The notes under the pieces are model-generated. The model saw only the letters and a program-made list of their open reading frames with translations, was not told the origin of the DNA and did no database searches. Below, one piece after another: positions 18,901-25,563 of a stretch of DNA of 32,947 nucleotides (the stretch's first letter is position 1; each line of letters opens with the position of its first letter). A program made the position numbers and the translations under genes. Source of the stretch: Streptomyces sp. TSRI0281 (GTDB taxonomy: Bacteria; Actinomycetota; Actinomycetes; Streptomycetales; Streptomycetaceae); assembly GCF_001905125.1 (NCBI RefSeq), contig NZ_LWLE01000010.1, forward strand, positions 132,250-165,196, in the 5' to 3' direction.

Positions 18901-18992
18901 TTGAGAGCGTCGGCTAAGCCTGCGAGTTCCTTGGCCGAGGAACTCGGCGGGGACAACGGCGCCCCCGTCACGACGTGGTAGCGGTCATGCAT
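12912..18992 (-). CDS. Giant STAND/AAA-like P-loop ATPase, 2026 residues
   Basis: I do not recognise the whole protein. Residues 1-390 are helical; about 415-550 is a Pro/Ala/Thr-rich flexible linker; 550-960 is helical and repeat-like; 965-1075 is strongly charged and likely coiled coil. About 1130-1330 is a globular alpha/beta domain (NLRVLMVWGRPPARVVMSW; SQPLLVVDDAVLAYLAARG). The NTPase core follows: MFYGRDAER (1335-1343, the arginine-containing entry motif of STAND-type ATPases), Walker A GGRGLGKS (1357-1364, Lys1363) and Walker B LLILLDECDQFF (Asp1456, Glu1457). After it come winged-helix-like and further helical regions to the end. There are no membrane segments. The ATG at 18992 has GGAG 9 bases upstream. 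The gene lies 114 bases downstream of the 763-residue gene on the same strand. The architecture (long sensor part plus switch ATPase) fits an antiviral or conflict sensor, but no effector domain is identified. Confidence 0.85.
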   Translation of the reverse strand: MHDRYHVVTGAPLSPPSSSAKELAGLADALNALEFPAAAALNELTVDMVELAFNSLPPRDRQKLLGDLGIRMAAPRRAGPALCQDVLARLRRDARQHACNCGIGELTQTVMDQVFTYVIAPDGKPASDPVSRWGATLVRAAMFAWCDASVAHAHIFAWAADQDWFAAMADESETARLVAVGDLARSIVVAHPGFVSGEAEEQEPSLAAVSNDVSETAADDDRADEARRPDEVCRELVSALAGARHALEKVTRAVADGRPPQDEDLASLTVLSAVFDSAEAVFRAGGIEGVARRLEDMTRAADAHRVAQEYDLRTREFLRGMLEVVCRPDSAAASAAESVRDAVGRLLDTPVWEQAQREECAALTALAKLIRLGRQADAAAEILALQEQVVRGLPVCAMAAVMAPELTLAQRDAADKEPVAAEADGTEPADSATIGRYGTKQAIEQADRTPRDEAPSCPVPETATSPVPGPEAAAPVATASDPLDTDDVQIVAPAHGDQAPPNAPNTGSGPTPSPVPAVAPTPAGPDDNHKHVPAPVAATATSDERDEAIEGRGADETAAERALARLVVERRFGLAHHVASAAGNPEPQVAALRLAGAAALLTSGDSQGGRLTADLLQSYGGYLGRDTEGSELLLLPALLRTALITGDHLAGAQLKTLVPRLPDRLGEAATAVADRALSGALIVSPLVVIADDAEREARLRELREQCRVLLAPQRLRFARATEIAKRWLAPDDGTLGSLLMAVVRDHRDAFPHVQEQTERLSKLAEVNNEIDRMDRKHRSSSGKPLQGAGRQDLVHIVERAVGLVREWCLVVDGTHRGDRSDSGRAIKEISSLRHSLLDGKEAVLAELEQLARRSGAISAATAWAARASMEELFALLTGDTATTRPIGLLAPELVLDAELLKVCDTPDQRSSLDELLTAVGRSWQDGLAERLDHDAFTAARTIVELAGRGMLPAPPPGESTLPTLAEIEEQETIRRTELRTAHDELVAELHRAQADGAVTDDQDLRLQELLADARERLDGAETHDLVEVRRALDTVRSDLPAFRQEADDRIRARLDALDPTAEERAQVLRHLDTGGLATSADLVYFLEIGEPVPEIEAGESHLAEFFPAVPDGLPRGIDRDLVDLVRSGGKHLTLPVLDYSDLSPDEAALAADALDEWRVLGATEPKDRLQVAPTRRVPPLLKLLGYDAKSARQLDERSQHRREYRLFEATEVEINGRAKAPAFGSQIKEQGGNLRVLMVWGRPPARVVMSWAERDTSGVSLLVVYFGTLNREARVELAVGSARSSQPLLVVDDAVLAYLAARGNRQVSTATQTLLPFSGVNPYIREKRGRIGGEMFYGRDAERKSILDPRGTQVIFGGRGLGKSALLADAGDKFVEQRPGYHQAVYVNLDHENIGKGSSLGPEALWSVLDRKLTEAQVLGRPQGRRSATDISERVRAGIRAWTDADSRRRLLILLDECDQFFEADAPRFHQTKKLKGLGDDTKDRAKVVFAGLHSVQRFAKLASNGPFGHLAQTPKVIGPLAPQFAAELLVEPMRALGFEFQDMDLVNRVLGYCSYQPFLLQMFGHRLVELMHRKRTRRGAEGPPYPVELTDIEVVESDAGLRDSISAAFKDTLSLDHRYDVIANVLAYHARHRGLEVRLSDTELREECETYWRRGFEQLDTEGFRAYLSEMVGLGILAPNHDGLGWHLRGPNALRMIGTSHEVEARLLRAEEDCELQESIVQDGRPELHDGQPAPLTNTQLDDLLGRRSNQTRVVLGTPATGVDDVTRTLRTLTAGIADWTLPPVGKPSIYKQELTGGRPRERRVVISDFVNYRDPVRPETCREAVDLAETLLPLTPGVTRAVVLVIDTTQLALWRPLLTGTEPTSAASVVLRRHDRRSLRGWAQRVEMFQREDRLDRLHELTGGWPQFVASAHRLHLELDDPDEALRRLADLRTDRVRARTFVKDTGLYADTLLAGGYRALAEEYKDGWFDWESALTAVAVRGEVDEDEARWVVTCLEALQVFDREGAQLRMESLLRECVALHA

Positions 18993-19106
18993 GTACGCGT
19001 ACTCCGTTTCTGTGGCTGGTCCTGCGGGATCGGCTCCCCCGATACTGAGGAGTCCGAGGAGAGGAACGGGACGGGAGGGAGACGGCGGAGACCTTGGATA
19101 CGCGGA

Positions 19107-21398
19107 TCAGCGGCTGCGCGTGTGCTCGGTGACAAACGTGTAGCCGTCGGGCAGTTCCCAGCCATCCGCCTTGCCGAGCCCGCGGCAGTGCTCCCGGAAG
19201 GCCGCTCGCTGGCCGTCGCTGGGCAAGCAACCCGGCTGCAGGCGACGGAGGTGGCCAGAGACCGACTGGGCCGTCGGCAGCCCCTCACCGCCCGGTTCCG
19301 TACCACCCCACGGTCGTATCACCCGCCGCCGAACCGGGCGGTAGCCGATGAGCGGAATGGTCGGCTCCCTGTCGCGCGCCGGGAAGTGCGGCTGACCCCA
19401 GGGATCGCGACTGCCGAGAGCCGGCTCCAGGAGGCGTTCGGCGAGCAGTTCCGAGACCGCCGCTTCCAGTGCAGCGGTCTGTGACCGGGCCGGCCGACCG
19501 CCGTACGTCGCGCTAGGCAGGACCGAACGGTCCATCAGTGCATGGCCGTCCAGGGTGAGCAACCCACAACGGCGCACCGTGCGCATCACCAGCTGTCGGA
19601 GCCCGAGCCCGACTGCATTGTCTCCACGGCGGTCACTGCCCGGGGCGTCTTCCCTGGTGAGCACACAAGGGTCGTAACAGTGGCCGGTCTCACGGTCTCC
19701 GACCTGCACGTGTTCCTTGAGCCGCGTCGTGGCTAGGCGGATCACGGTGCTGCCGTGCGACTGGCGCAGCTCCAGCATCAGGCCGGGGAAGAAGTCGCGG
19801 GGCCAGGCGACCCCGGTCAAACGGCCCAAGCCGTCACCAATCTCGGCGGTGACGTCCTGCATCGCTTCCTTCTCGTCCATCGCCTCGCCGGCATGGTCAA
19901 GCTCAAGGCGCACCGTGGGGCTCGCCCCGTTCGACCGGCCAAGGTCCTCTGCGACGTACGGATGCAAGGGGAGCCAGCCGCCGAAGAGATGGGCCAGTCG
20001 CAGGGGTGCCCGCCAGACGGTTTCCTGCGGGTCGTTCCGCAAGAGTTCGCCGATGCCGAGGGAGGCGTCGTCAGCGAGGGGCAGATCGACCGGGTCCAGC
20101 TCTGCTTCCGGCTCATGCTCCGACGGTGCGGGCAACGTAGACGTCCAGCCGCGTCCGGCTGGGGTCAGAGGATCTCCGGGCGCCTCCGCATCACCGGGAT
20201 GGTGGGATCGCCACACTCCTCCGCCTTCGAGGGTGTCATCGAGAGCGATCCGGGAGCCGTTCTCGAACAGCCCCTGGTCGCTGTCCCCTTGGACGATGTC
20301 GGCGAGCGCCACGTTCGCCCGACACACCGCGGCGGCGTAGCCAACTCCCCTGAGCAGTTCCGTCGCCCCCGGGAACCCGCGAAGCCGTGGTCCGACCGCG
20401 GTGTACACGGTGACCGGTGTGGTGAGGCCGTAGCGCCGCCTTCCCGGGGTGGCCGCGTATTCCACCGCTGCCGCAAGTGACCTGAGGTCATCGCCACCCA
20501 GCGGCCCGGTATCCCGCCAGCAGTCCGCGAGGGAGGCCCTGGTCATGGCGTAGTGCCCCCATGTCCGCAACGTGGCACCGGAGTTGAGGACTCCACGCAC
20601 CGTGTCGAGGAGACCGAGCAGCCCCGCCCGCAGATCGTCGTCGTGCGTGCCTCCCACCAGTGCGGCGAGGGACACGGGAACGAAGGGGCTGAGCAGCTGC
20701 TCCCGTGCAGTCGTCAGGAGATGGTTCGCATAGGCCGACAGGTCGTCGCGCCGGGCCGCCTCCGGGGACGGGTAGCAGACGTCGACGACGACATGCCCGT
20801 CCTCGTTGATCCAGCGCCGGCGCGTGCGTAAGCGGTGGAGCTGGGCCGGTGACAGGCTCAAGGCCGGCCCGAAGGCGTTGAGATCCGGGACCAAGAGTTC
20901 CCGTCGTCGCGGCTCGGCGTCGTCCCCCGGCCTGCCCGGACTCTCCGCGCCCGCAGGCGCCCCCGACACCCAGGCCGGTACGTCGCCGAGGGCGCCGACC
21001 TCCGGGTGGGCACCCTCCCGATGGATGATCTCGGCATACAACGGGTCCGACCCGGTGGCAACACACACCATTGCACCGACCGGGAGCACGGGAGCGCGCT
21101 CGCCGAAAGAGATCACGGGGAAATAGTCAAGGCACAATGGGCTGCCGCCGTAGCCGTCGCCACCGAGGTCGTACCCGAAGTACACGGCATTGAAAGCGAC
21201 GGTGGTGTGCACCGGCGCCGGACGGGCCGCGACAACGGCCTCGAGATAGCGCCGCAGCCGATTCCGTTCCTGCTCGGATACGGCGTCGTAGCCCCTCGTC
21301 ATGGTGGAGGTCAGCAGCGCCTGGTCACCGTAAGGATCAGGCACCCCCGTTCCTTCGCCATCACCGACCGTTGCTGACACATACGGGTCCCCACCCAT
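19107..21398 (-). CDS. Large protein of unknown family, 763 residues, partner of the giant ATPase
   Basis: No known domain is visible. The protein is soluble and mixed alpha/beta, with no signal peptide or membrane segment. Landmarks are FNAVYFGYDLGG and LCLDYFPVISFGERAPVLPVGAMVCVA near the N-terminus, VVVDVCYPSPEAARRDD, GVWRSHHPGDAEAPGDP in a disordered middle, WPRDFFPGLMLELRQ, a Cys/His cluster GHCYDPC, and a C-terminal half ending in basic segments (YRPVRRRVIRPWGG). The ATG at 21398 is well supported by GGAGG 5 bases upstream. It is the first gene of a probable two-gene operon with the giant ATPase 114 bases downstream. Nothing else is coded between the flanking repeats except fragments, so this protein is the likely effector or adaptor of the ATPase. 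That role is inference. Confidence 0.8.
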   Translation of the reverse strand: MGGDPYVSATVGDGEGTGVPDPYGDQALLTSTMTRGYDAVSEQERNRLRRYLEAVVAARPAPVHTTVAFNAVYFGYDLGGDGYGGSPLCLDYFPVISFGERAPVLPVGAMVCVATGSDPLYAEIIHREGAHPEVGALGDVPAWVSGAPAGAESPGRPGDDAEPRRRELLVPDLNAFGPALSLSPAQLHRLRTRRRWINEDGHVVVDVCYPSPEAARRDDLSAYANHLLTTAREQLLSPFVPVSLAALVGGTHDDDLRAGLLGLLDTVRGVLNSGATLRTWGHYAMTRASLADCWRDTGPLGGDDLRSLAAAVEYAATPGRRRYGLTTPVTVYTAVGPRLRGFPGATELLRGVGYAAAVCRANVALADIVQGDSDQGLFENGSRIALDDTLEGGGVWRSHHPGDAEAPGDPLTPAGRGWTSTLPAPSEHEPEAELDPVDLPLADDASLGIGELLRNDPQETVWRAPLRLAHLFGGWLPLHPYVAEDLGRSNGASPTVRLELDHAGEAMDEKEAMQDVTAEIGDGLGRLTGVAWPRDFFPGLMLELRQSHGSTVIRLATTRLKEHVQVGDRETGHCYDPCVLTREDAPGSDRRGDNAVGLGLRQLVMRTVRRCGLLTLDGHALMDRSVLPSATYGGRPARSQTAALEAAVSELLAERLLEPALGSRDPWGQPHFPARDREPTIPLIGYRPVRRRVIRPWGGTEPGGEGLPTAQSVSGHLRRLQPGCLPSDGQRAAFREHCRGLGKADGWELPDGYTFVTEHTRSR

Positions 21399-21859
21399 GA
21401 CACCTCCGCCGCACTACAGGCCACCCCGGCCCGCCTGCGGTAATGGCGGCAGACTATGCCCGCGCCTGGGGTTCCTGTGGCGCTTTCAGTACTTTGCGCT
21501 GGCCGACAGCGGCCGGTGCCGAACGCTTCGGCTCCGGCACAGCGTTTACGCTCCAACACCACCAGCATCGTGAATGCCGTCGCGGGTTCCCGGCGACTGC
21601 GCCGACAACTGACCCAGTGCGGCGATTCCGAGGGGGCTCAGCTCGTACCGCATCACGAGACAGGGAAGGCGTCCTACACCCCGTATTGGGCATTCAACGA
21701 TGGCCGACCTGTCCTGGCAAGGCCCCGCGGATACCCAGCGTTGGTATTGCCTGTCCCATGGGCAGATGGTGCTGTGGTGCGCCTTGAGTGGGCGTCATCT
21801 GAGCGTCAAGAGTTCGCAGCAATGCCCCGGCACTCGGGCGACCGAGACCGCACCCAGCT
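21399..21859. other. Upstream region of the two-gene cassette; no intact gene
   Basis: This 460-base stretch should contain the cassette promoter (minus strand). Base composition is more AT-rich in places and no frame has convincing coding bias. A minus-strand frame ending at 21546 includes LVMRYELSPLGIAALGQL, reminiscent of the wing of small winged-helix regulators (HxlR/PadR-like), but it lacks a start and the rest of such a domain. No integrase or recombinase fragment is visible. Confidence 0.35.
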
Positions 21860-21876
21860 ACAAAGCCGCAGGTCAG
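21860..21876. repeat. Third partial copy of the flanking repeat
   Basis: ACAAAGCCGCAGGTCAG differs in one base from 12565-12581 in the left repeat and in two from 21941-21957 in the right repeat. All three have the same orientation. It lies 81 bases from the right copy, just outside the terminator of the methyltransferase gene. Confidence 0.55.
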
Positions 21877-21897
21877 GGCATTCACGATGAGCGCATT

Positions 21898-21931
21898 GTC
21901 CGCTCGACCCGCTACAGGTGGTCGAGCGGAC
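21898..21931 (-). terminator. Hairpin terminator of the RNA methyltransferase gene
   Basis: A perfect 12-base stem, GTCCGCTCGACC (21898-21909) with GGTCGAGCGGAC (21920-21931) and a 10-base loop, starts 22 bases after the stop codon of the minus-strand methyltransferase gene. Confidence 0.65.
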
Positions 21932-21939
21932 GCCTGGGG

Positions 21940-21978
21940 CACGAACCCGCAGGTCAGTCGTCCTTCTTCACCGGCTCC
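21940..21978. repeat. Right direct repeat overlapping the methyltransferase 3' end (attR-like)
   Basis: This is the right-hand member of the 40-base repeat pair. It spans the last seven codons of the methyltransferase, its stop codon (21954-21956) and 14 bases beyond. Because the gene continues intact to the right, this copy is the one that kept or restored the gene end. With the copy at 12564-12603 it encloses 9.3 kb. Confidence 0.75.
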
Positions 21979-23282
21979 AGAATCGCCACGCACTCCACAT
22001 GGTGCGTCATCGGGAACAGGTCGAACGCCCGCAGCGTCCGCACCGTGTAGCCGCCGTCCCGGAAGTACGCCAGGTCGCGGGCCAGGGCTGCCGGGTCGCA
22101 GGCCACGTACGCGATGCGGCGCGCGCCGAGAGCCGACAGTTGCTTGACCGTCTGCTTGCCTGCGCCCGCGCGGGGCGGGTCGAGGACGATCAGGTCGGCC
22201 TCGGTGATGCCGGTGCGGGGCAGGATCTGGTCGACCTTGCCGTGCTCGATCCGGACGCGGTCGAGGTCCTTGAGGTTGTGGCGGGCGTCCTCCGCCGCGC
22301 GCTTGCCGGACTCGATGCCGAGGACCGCGCCGTTCTCGCCGACGCGTTCGGCGATGGAGCCCGCGAAGAGGCCGACGCCGCAGTAGAGGTCGAGGGCCGT
22401 CTCGCCCTTGCGCGGCATCAGGCCCTGCATGACCGCCTTGACCAGCGTGTACGCGGCCTGGGGGTGGACCTGCCAGAAGCCGCCGGAGCCGACGCGGTAG
22501 GTGCGGTCGTCGGCGCGCTCGCGGACGAAGGCCCGGCCGTGGACGCGGTGCACACCGCCGTCGTGCTCCTCGACGCGCAGCACGGAGACCGGCTTGTCGA
22601 GCTCGACCAGGGGCAGCCTGCCGCCGGGCTTCGGGGTGAGGATGACCTGGCGGTCGTGGGAGCCGGTGGCGGCGATGGCCTCCACCGCGGCCAGCGTCGG
22701 CCACTCGCGCTTCTCGATACCGAGCTCGGAGACGCCGGGGGCGGCGATCAGGCAGTGGTCGATCGGCTGGACGTCGTGCGAGCGGTGCTTGCGGAGCCCG
22801 GCGTGGCCGTCCTCGTCGATCGCGTACTGGACACGGGTGCGCCAGGCGGGCACCTCGCCCTTGGGGAGCTTGTCGCCCTCGGCCGGTACGACCGTGCCGT
22901 CCCACCCGGCCTCCTCGGGGGTGAGGCCCGCGAGGCGCTGGAGCTGCTCGGTGATCACCTCGCCCTTGAGCCGCCGCTGGGCGCCGGGCTTGGCGTGCTG
23001 CCAGTCGCAGCCGCCGCACTTGCCGGGGCCCGCGTACGGGCAGGGGGCCTCGACGCGGTCCTTGGACGCCTCGATGATCCGTACGGCGTCGGCGCGCAGG
23101 AAGCGGGAGTCGCTCTCGCCCTCGGTGACCTTGGCGACGATCTTCTCGCCGGGGAGCGTGTGCCGTACGAAGAGCACCTGGCCCTCGGCGGTACGGGCGA
23201 TGCAGTGACCGCCGTGTGCGACGGGCCCGACCTCGACCTCGTACTCCTCCCCGACCAGCGACGACGTGGATTCGTTCTGCAT
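21954..23282 (-). CDS. TRAM-domain class I SAM-dependent RNA methyltransferase (TrmA/RumA family)
   Basis: This 442-residue enzyme would transfer a methyl group from S-adenosylmethionine to C5 of a uridine in ribosomal or transfer RNA. An N-terminal TRAM domain (residues about 8-70) is followed by the iron-sulfur site Cys81-x7-Cys89-x2-Cys92 with a fourth Cys in PIDHC. The methyltransferase domain has GGFWQVHPQAA, the SAM motif ALDLYCGVGLFAGSIA, LIVLDPPRAG, and the catalytic VACDPAALARDL with its cysteine nucleophile, closing with DLFPMTHHVECVAIL. It corresponds to Rv2689c in the conserved actinobacterial order. The start at 23282 has GGAG 9 bases upstream. The 3' end doubles as the right cassette repeat. 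Which uridine it modifies cannot be told from sequence. Confidence 0.93.
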   Translation of the reverse strand: MQNESTSSLVGEEYEVEVGPVAHGGHCIARTAEGQVLFVRHTLPGEKIVAKVTEGESDSRFLRADAVRIIEASKDRVEAPCPYAGPGKCGGCDWQHAKPGAQRRLKGEVITEQLQRLAGLTPEEAGWDGTVVPAEGDKLPKGEVPAWRTRVQYAIDEDGHAGLRKHRSHDVQPIDHCLIAAPGVSELGIEKREWPTLAAVEAIAATGSHDRQVILTPKPGGRLPLVELDKPVSVLRVEEHDGGVHRVHGRAFVRERADDRTYRVGSGGFWQVHPQAAYTLVKAVMQGLMPRKGETALDLYCGVGLFAGSIAERVGENGAVLGIESGKRAAEDARHNLKDLDRVRIEHGKVDQILPRTGITEADLIVLDPPRAGAGKQTVKQLSALGARRIAYVACDPAALARDLAYFRDGGYTVRTLRAFDLFPMTHHVECVAILEPVKKDD

Positions 23283-23325
23283 GAGGGGAGGCTCCAGAGC
23301 TCAAAAGGGCAAACGGCCGGACGTG

Positions 23326-23370
23326 CGGCCGGACAACAGCCCACCAGTCTACGTGGGTGGCGTCCGGCCG
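23326..23370 (-). terminator. Hairpin after the KimA-like gene
   Basis: CGGCCGGAC (23326-23334) pairs with GTCCGGCCG (23362-23370), with an inner CCCAC/GTGGG stem. It begins 25 bases after the permease stop and lies before the methyltransferase start, so it probably ends or attenuates permease transcripts. Confidence 0.5.
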
Positions 23371-23395
23371 CTTACCACAATCACCGGCCGGAGCG

Positions 23396-25444
23396 TCAGC
23401 CCTTGGTGGTGGGTTCCTTCTGCCTGCGTTCCACCGGTCCCCGCCGCACCGAACCCGGCGCACTCCAGTCCGCCCGCTTCCTGGCCCGCTTCTTCGCGGC
23501 CTCGGACGACTCCAGCTGGTACGGCACCGAGGTCACCATCACCCCGGGGGTGAACAGCAGCCGCCCCTTCAGGCGCAGGGCGCTCTGGTTGTGCAGCAGG
23601 TGCTCGTACCAGTGACCGACGACGTACTCCGGGATGTACACACTGACCACGTCGCGCGGGCTCTCCCGGCGCAGGCCCTTCACATACTCGATGACCGGGC
23701 GGGTCACCTCGCGGTACGGGGAGTCGAGGATCTTCAGCGGTACGTTGATGCCGCGCCGCTCCCAGTCCTCCCTGAGCGCCTTCGTCTCGGCCGCGTCGAC
23801 GCTGATGGACAGCGCCTCCAGTTGATCGGTGCGCATCAGCTTGGCGTACGCCAGGGCGCGCAGCGTGGGGCGGTGGAGCTTGGAGACCAGGACGATCGAG
23901 TGGACCCGGGAGGGCCGGACGCTCTCGTCCGAGGGCGTCTCGTCGGCGGCGATCTCCTCGGCGACCCGGTCGTAGTGTCTGCGGATCGCGGTCATCGTCC
24001 CGTAGAAGATCACCATGCCGAGCAGCGCGACCCAGGCACCGTGGGTGAACTTGGTGGCCAGGACGACCACGAGCACCAGGCCGGTGAAGAACGCGCCGAA
24101 CGTGTTGATCGCACGGGAGCGGATCATGTGGCGCCGCTTGGCCGGGTCCTTCTCGGTCCGCAGATGACGGTTCCAGTGCCGCACCATGCCGGTCTGGCTG
24201 AGCGTGAAGGAGACGAAGACGCCGACGATGTAGAGCTGGATGAGGCGCGTGGAGTCCGCCCCGTAGATCCAGACGAGCAGGATGGCGGCGCCCGCCAGCA
24301 GCACGATGCCGTTGGAGAAGGCGAGCCGGTCGCCGCGGGTGTGCAGCTGGCGCGGCAGGTAGCGGTCCTGGGCGAGGATCGAGCCGAGCAGCGGGAACCC
24401 GTTGTACGCCGTGTTCGCCGCCAGGAACAGGACCAGCGCGGTGGCGGCGGCGAGGATGATGAAGAAGAACGATCCGTCGCCGAAGACGGCGGCCGCGACC
24501 TGGGAGATCACCGGGTCCTGGACGAAGCTCTCACCGACGGCCGCACCGTTGTGGATCAGGTCCTTCGCCGGGTTCTCGGCCATCTTCACATCGGTGGCCA
24601 TGGCCAGCCCGATGATGCCGCAGAACATGGTGACGGCCAGCAGGCCCATCGCGGCCAGGGTGGTCGCGGCGTTCTTGCTCTTGGGCTTGCGGAAGGCGGG
24701 CACACCGTTGCTGATCGCCTCGACCCCGGTCAGCGCCGCACAGCCGGAGGAGAACGCGCGCAGCAGCAGGAAGACCAGGGCGAAGCCGGCCAGCCCCTGG
24801 TGCTCGGGCCTGATCTCGTAGTCCGAGGTCGGGGCGTGCATCGAGTCGCCGAGGACCAGCCCCCGGAACGCGCCCCAGAGGATCATGATGAAGACACCCG
24901 CCACGAAGAGGTACGTGGGGATGGCGAAGAGCTTTCCGGACTCCTTGACGCCGCGCAGATTCATCAGCGTCAGCAGCACGATGGCCACGATGGCGCTGAG
25001 CGTCTTGTGCTCGACGACGAAAGGGATCGCGGAGCCCAGGTTCTCGACGCCCGAGGAGATCGACACGGCGACGGTCAGGACGTAGTCGACCAGCAGGGCG
25101 CTGGCGACGGTGAGACCCGCTTTGGGGCCGAGGTTGGTGTTGGCGACCTCGTAGTCACCACCGCCGCTCGGATACGCGTGCACGTTCTGCCGGTACGAGG
25201 CGACGACCGTGAACATCAGGACCACGACGGCGACCGCGATCCACGGGCTGAAGTGGTAGGCCGACACGCCCGCGATGGACAGCACCAGGAGAACTTCTCC
25301 CGGTGCGTACGCCACCGAGGACAGCGGGTCGGATGCGAAGACGGGAAGCGCGATGCGCTTGGGGAGGAGCGTTTCTCCCAGCTTGTCGCTGCGCAGCGCC
25401 CGTCCGATCAGGATCCGTTTGGGCACGTCGGTCAGTTTGGACAC
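23396..25444 (-). CDS. KimA-like APC-superfamily permease, probable potassium importer
   Basis: The 682-residue protein matches Bacillus subtilis KimA along its length from memory: IGRALRSDKLGE, ASDPLSSVAYAPGE, ASYRQNVHAYPSGGGDY, LLVDYVLTVAVSISSG, SSGCAALTGVEAISNGVPAF, FVSFTLSQTGMVRHW, and the C-terminal cytosolic part ending LHNQSALRLKGRLLF and MVTSVPYQLESS. The potassium-binding Asp and Tyr of the first helix (Asp39, Tyr46) and the Asp of the third (Asp120) are kept. About twelve membrane segments are followed by a USP-like soluble domain of roughly 180 residues. KimA imports potassium with protons and is inhibited by c-di-AMP in Firmicutes; whether this holds here is inference. It is the equivalent of Rv2690c. 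The GTG start at 25444 has a weak ribosome site. Annotation pipelines usually call it APC family permease. Confidence 0.88.
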   Translation of the reverse strand: MSKLTDVPKRILIGRALRSDKLGETLLPKRIALPVFASDPLSSVAYAPGEVLLVLSIAGVSAYHFSPWIAVAVVVLMFTVVASYRQNVHAYPSGGGDYEVANTNLGPKAGLTVASALLVDYVLTVAVSISSGVENLGSAIPFVVEHKTLSAIVAIVLLTLMNLRGVKESGKLFAIPTYLFVAGVFIMILWGAFRGLVLGDSMHAPTSDYEIRPEHQGLAGFALVFLLLRAFSSGCAALTGVEAISNGVPAFRKPKSKNAATTLAAMGLLAVTMFCGIIGLAMATDVKMAENPAKDLIHNGAAVGESFVQDPVISQVAAAVFGDGSFFFIILAAATALVLFLAANTAYNGFPLLGSILAQDRYLPRQLHTRGDRLAFSNGIVLLAGAAILLVWIYGADSTRLIQLYIVGVFVSFTLSQTGMVRHWNRHLRTEKDPAKRRHMIRSRAINTFGAFFTGLVLVVVLATKFTHGAWVALLGMVIFYGTMTAIRRHYDRVAEEIAADETPSDESVRPSRVHSIVLVSKLHRPTLRALAYAKLMRTDQLEALSISVDAAETKALREDWERRGINVPLKILDSPYREVTRPVIEYVKGLRRESPRDVVSVYIPEYVVGHWYEHLLHNQSALRLKGRLLFTPGVMVTSVPYQLESSEAAKKRARKRADWSAPGSVRRGPVERRQKEPTTKG

Positions 25445-25563
25445 GCAGAGGATCGTAAGCGCTGGACAGCGGGGTCACCGCCGCCCAAACGCCGTGGCCT
25501 CGCATTCTTCTGCGATCAGCGGGAAAGCTCACCCATTCCTTAACGCAATCCTTGCGCCCGCCC

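Noticed and set aside
21546..21720. Possible winged-helix regulator upstream of the two-gene cassette
   Set aside because: Only one short stretch (RYELSPLGIAALGQL) looks right; no start codon and no recognition helix.
21940..21978. tRNA gene at the att-like repeat
   Set aside because: No tRNA arm structure; the site is the 3' end of a protein gene.
21694..23463. Minus-strand frame of 589 codons over the methyltransferase gene
   Set aside because: Arg-rich out-of-frame reading; the methyltransferase in the other frame carries all conserved motifs.
25445..25563. c-di-AMP riboswitch upstream of the KimA-like gene
   Set aside because: The gap is only 119 bases and lacks the conserved ydaO core.
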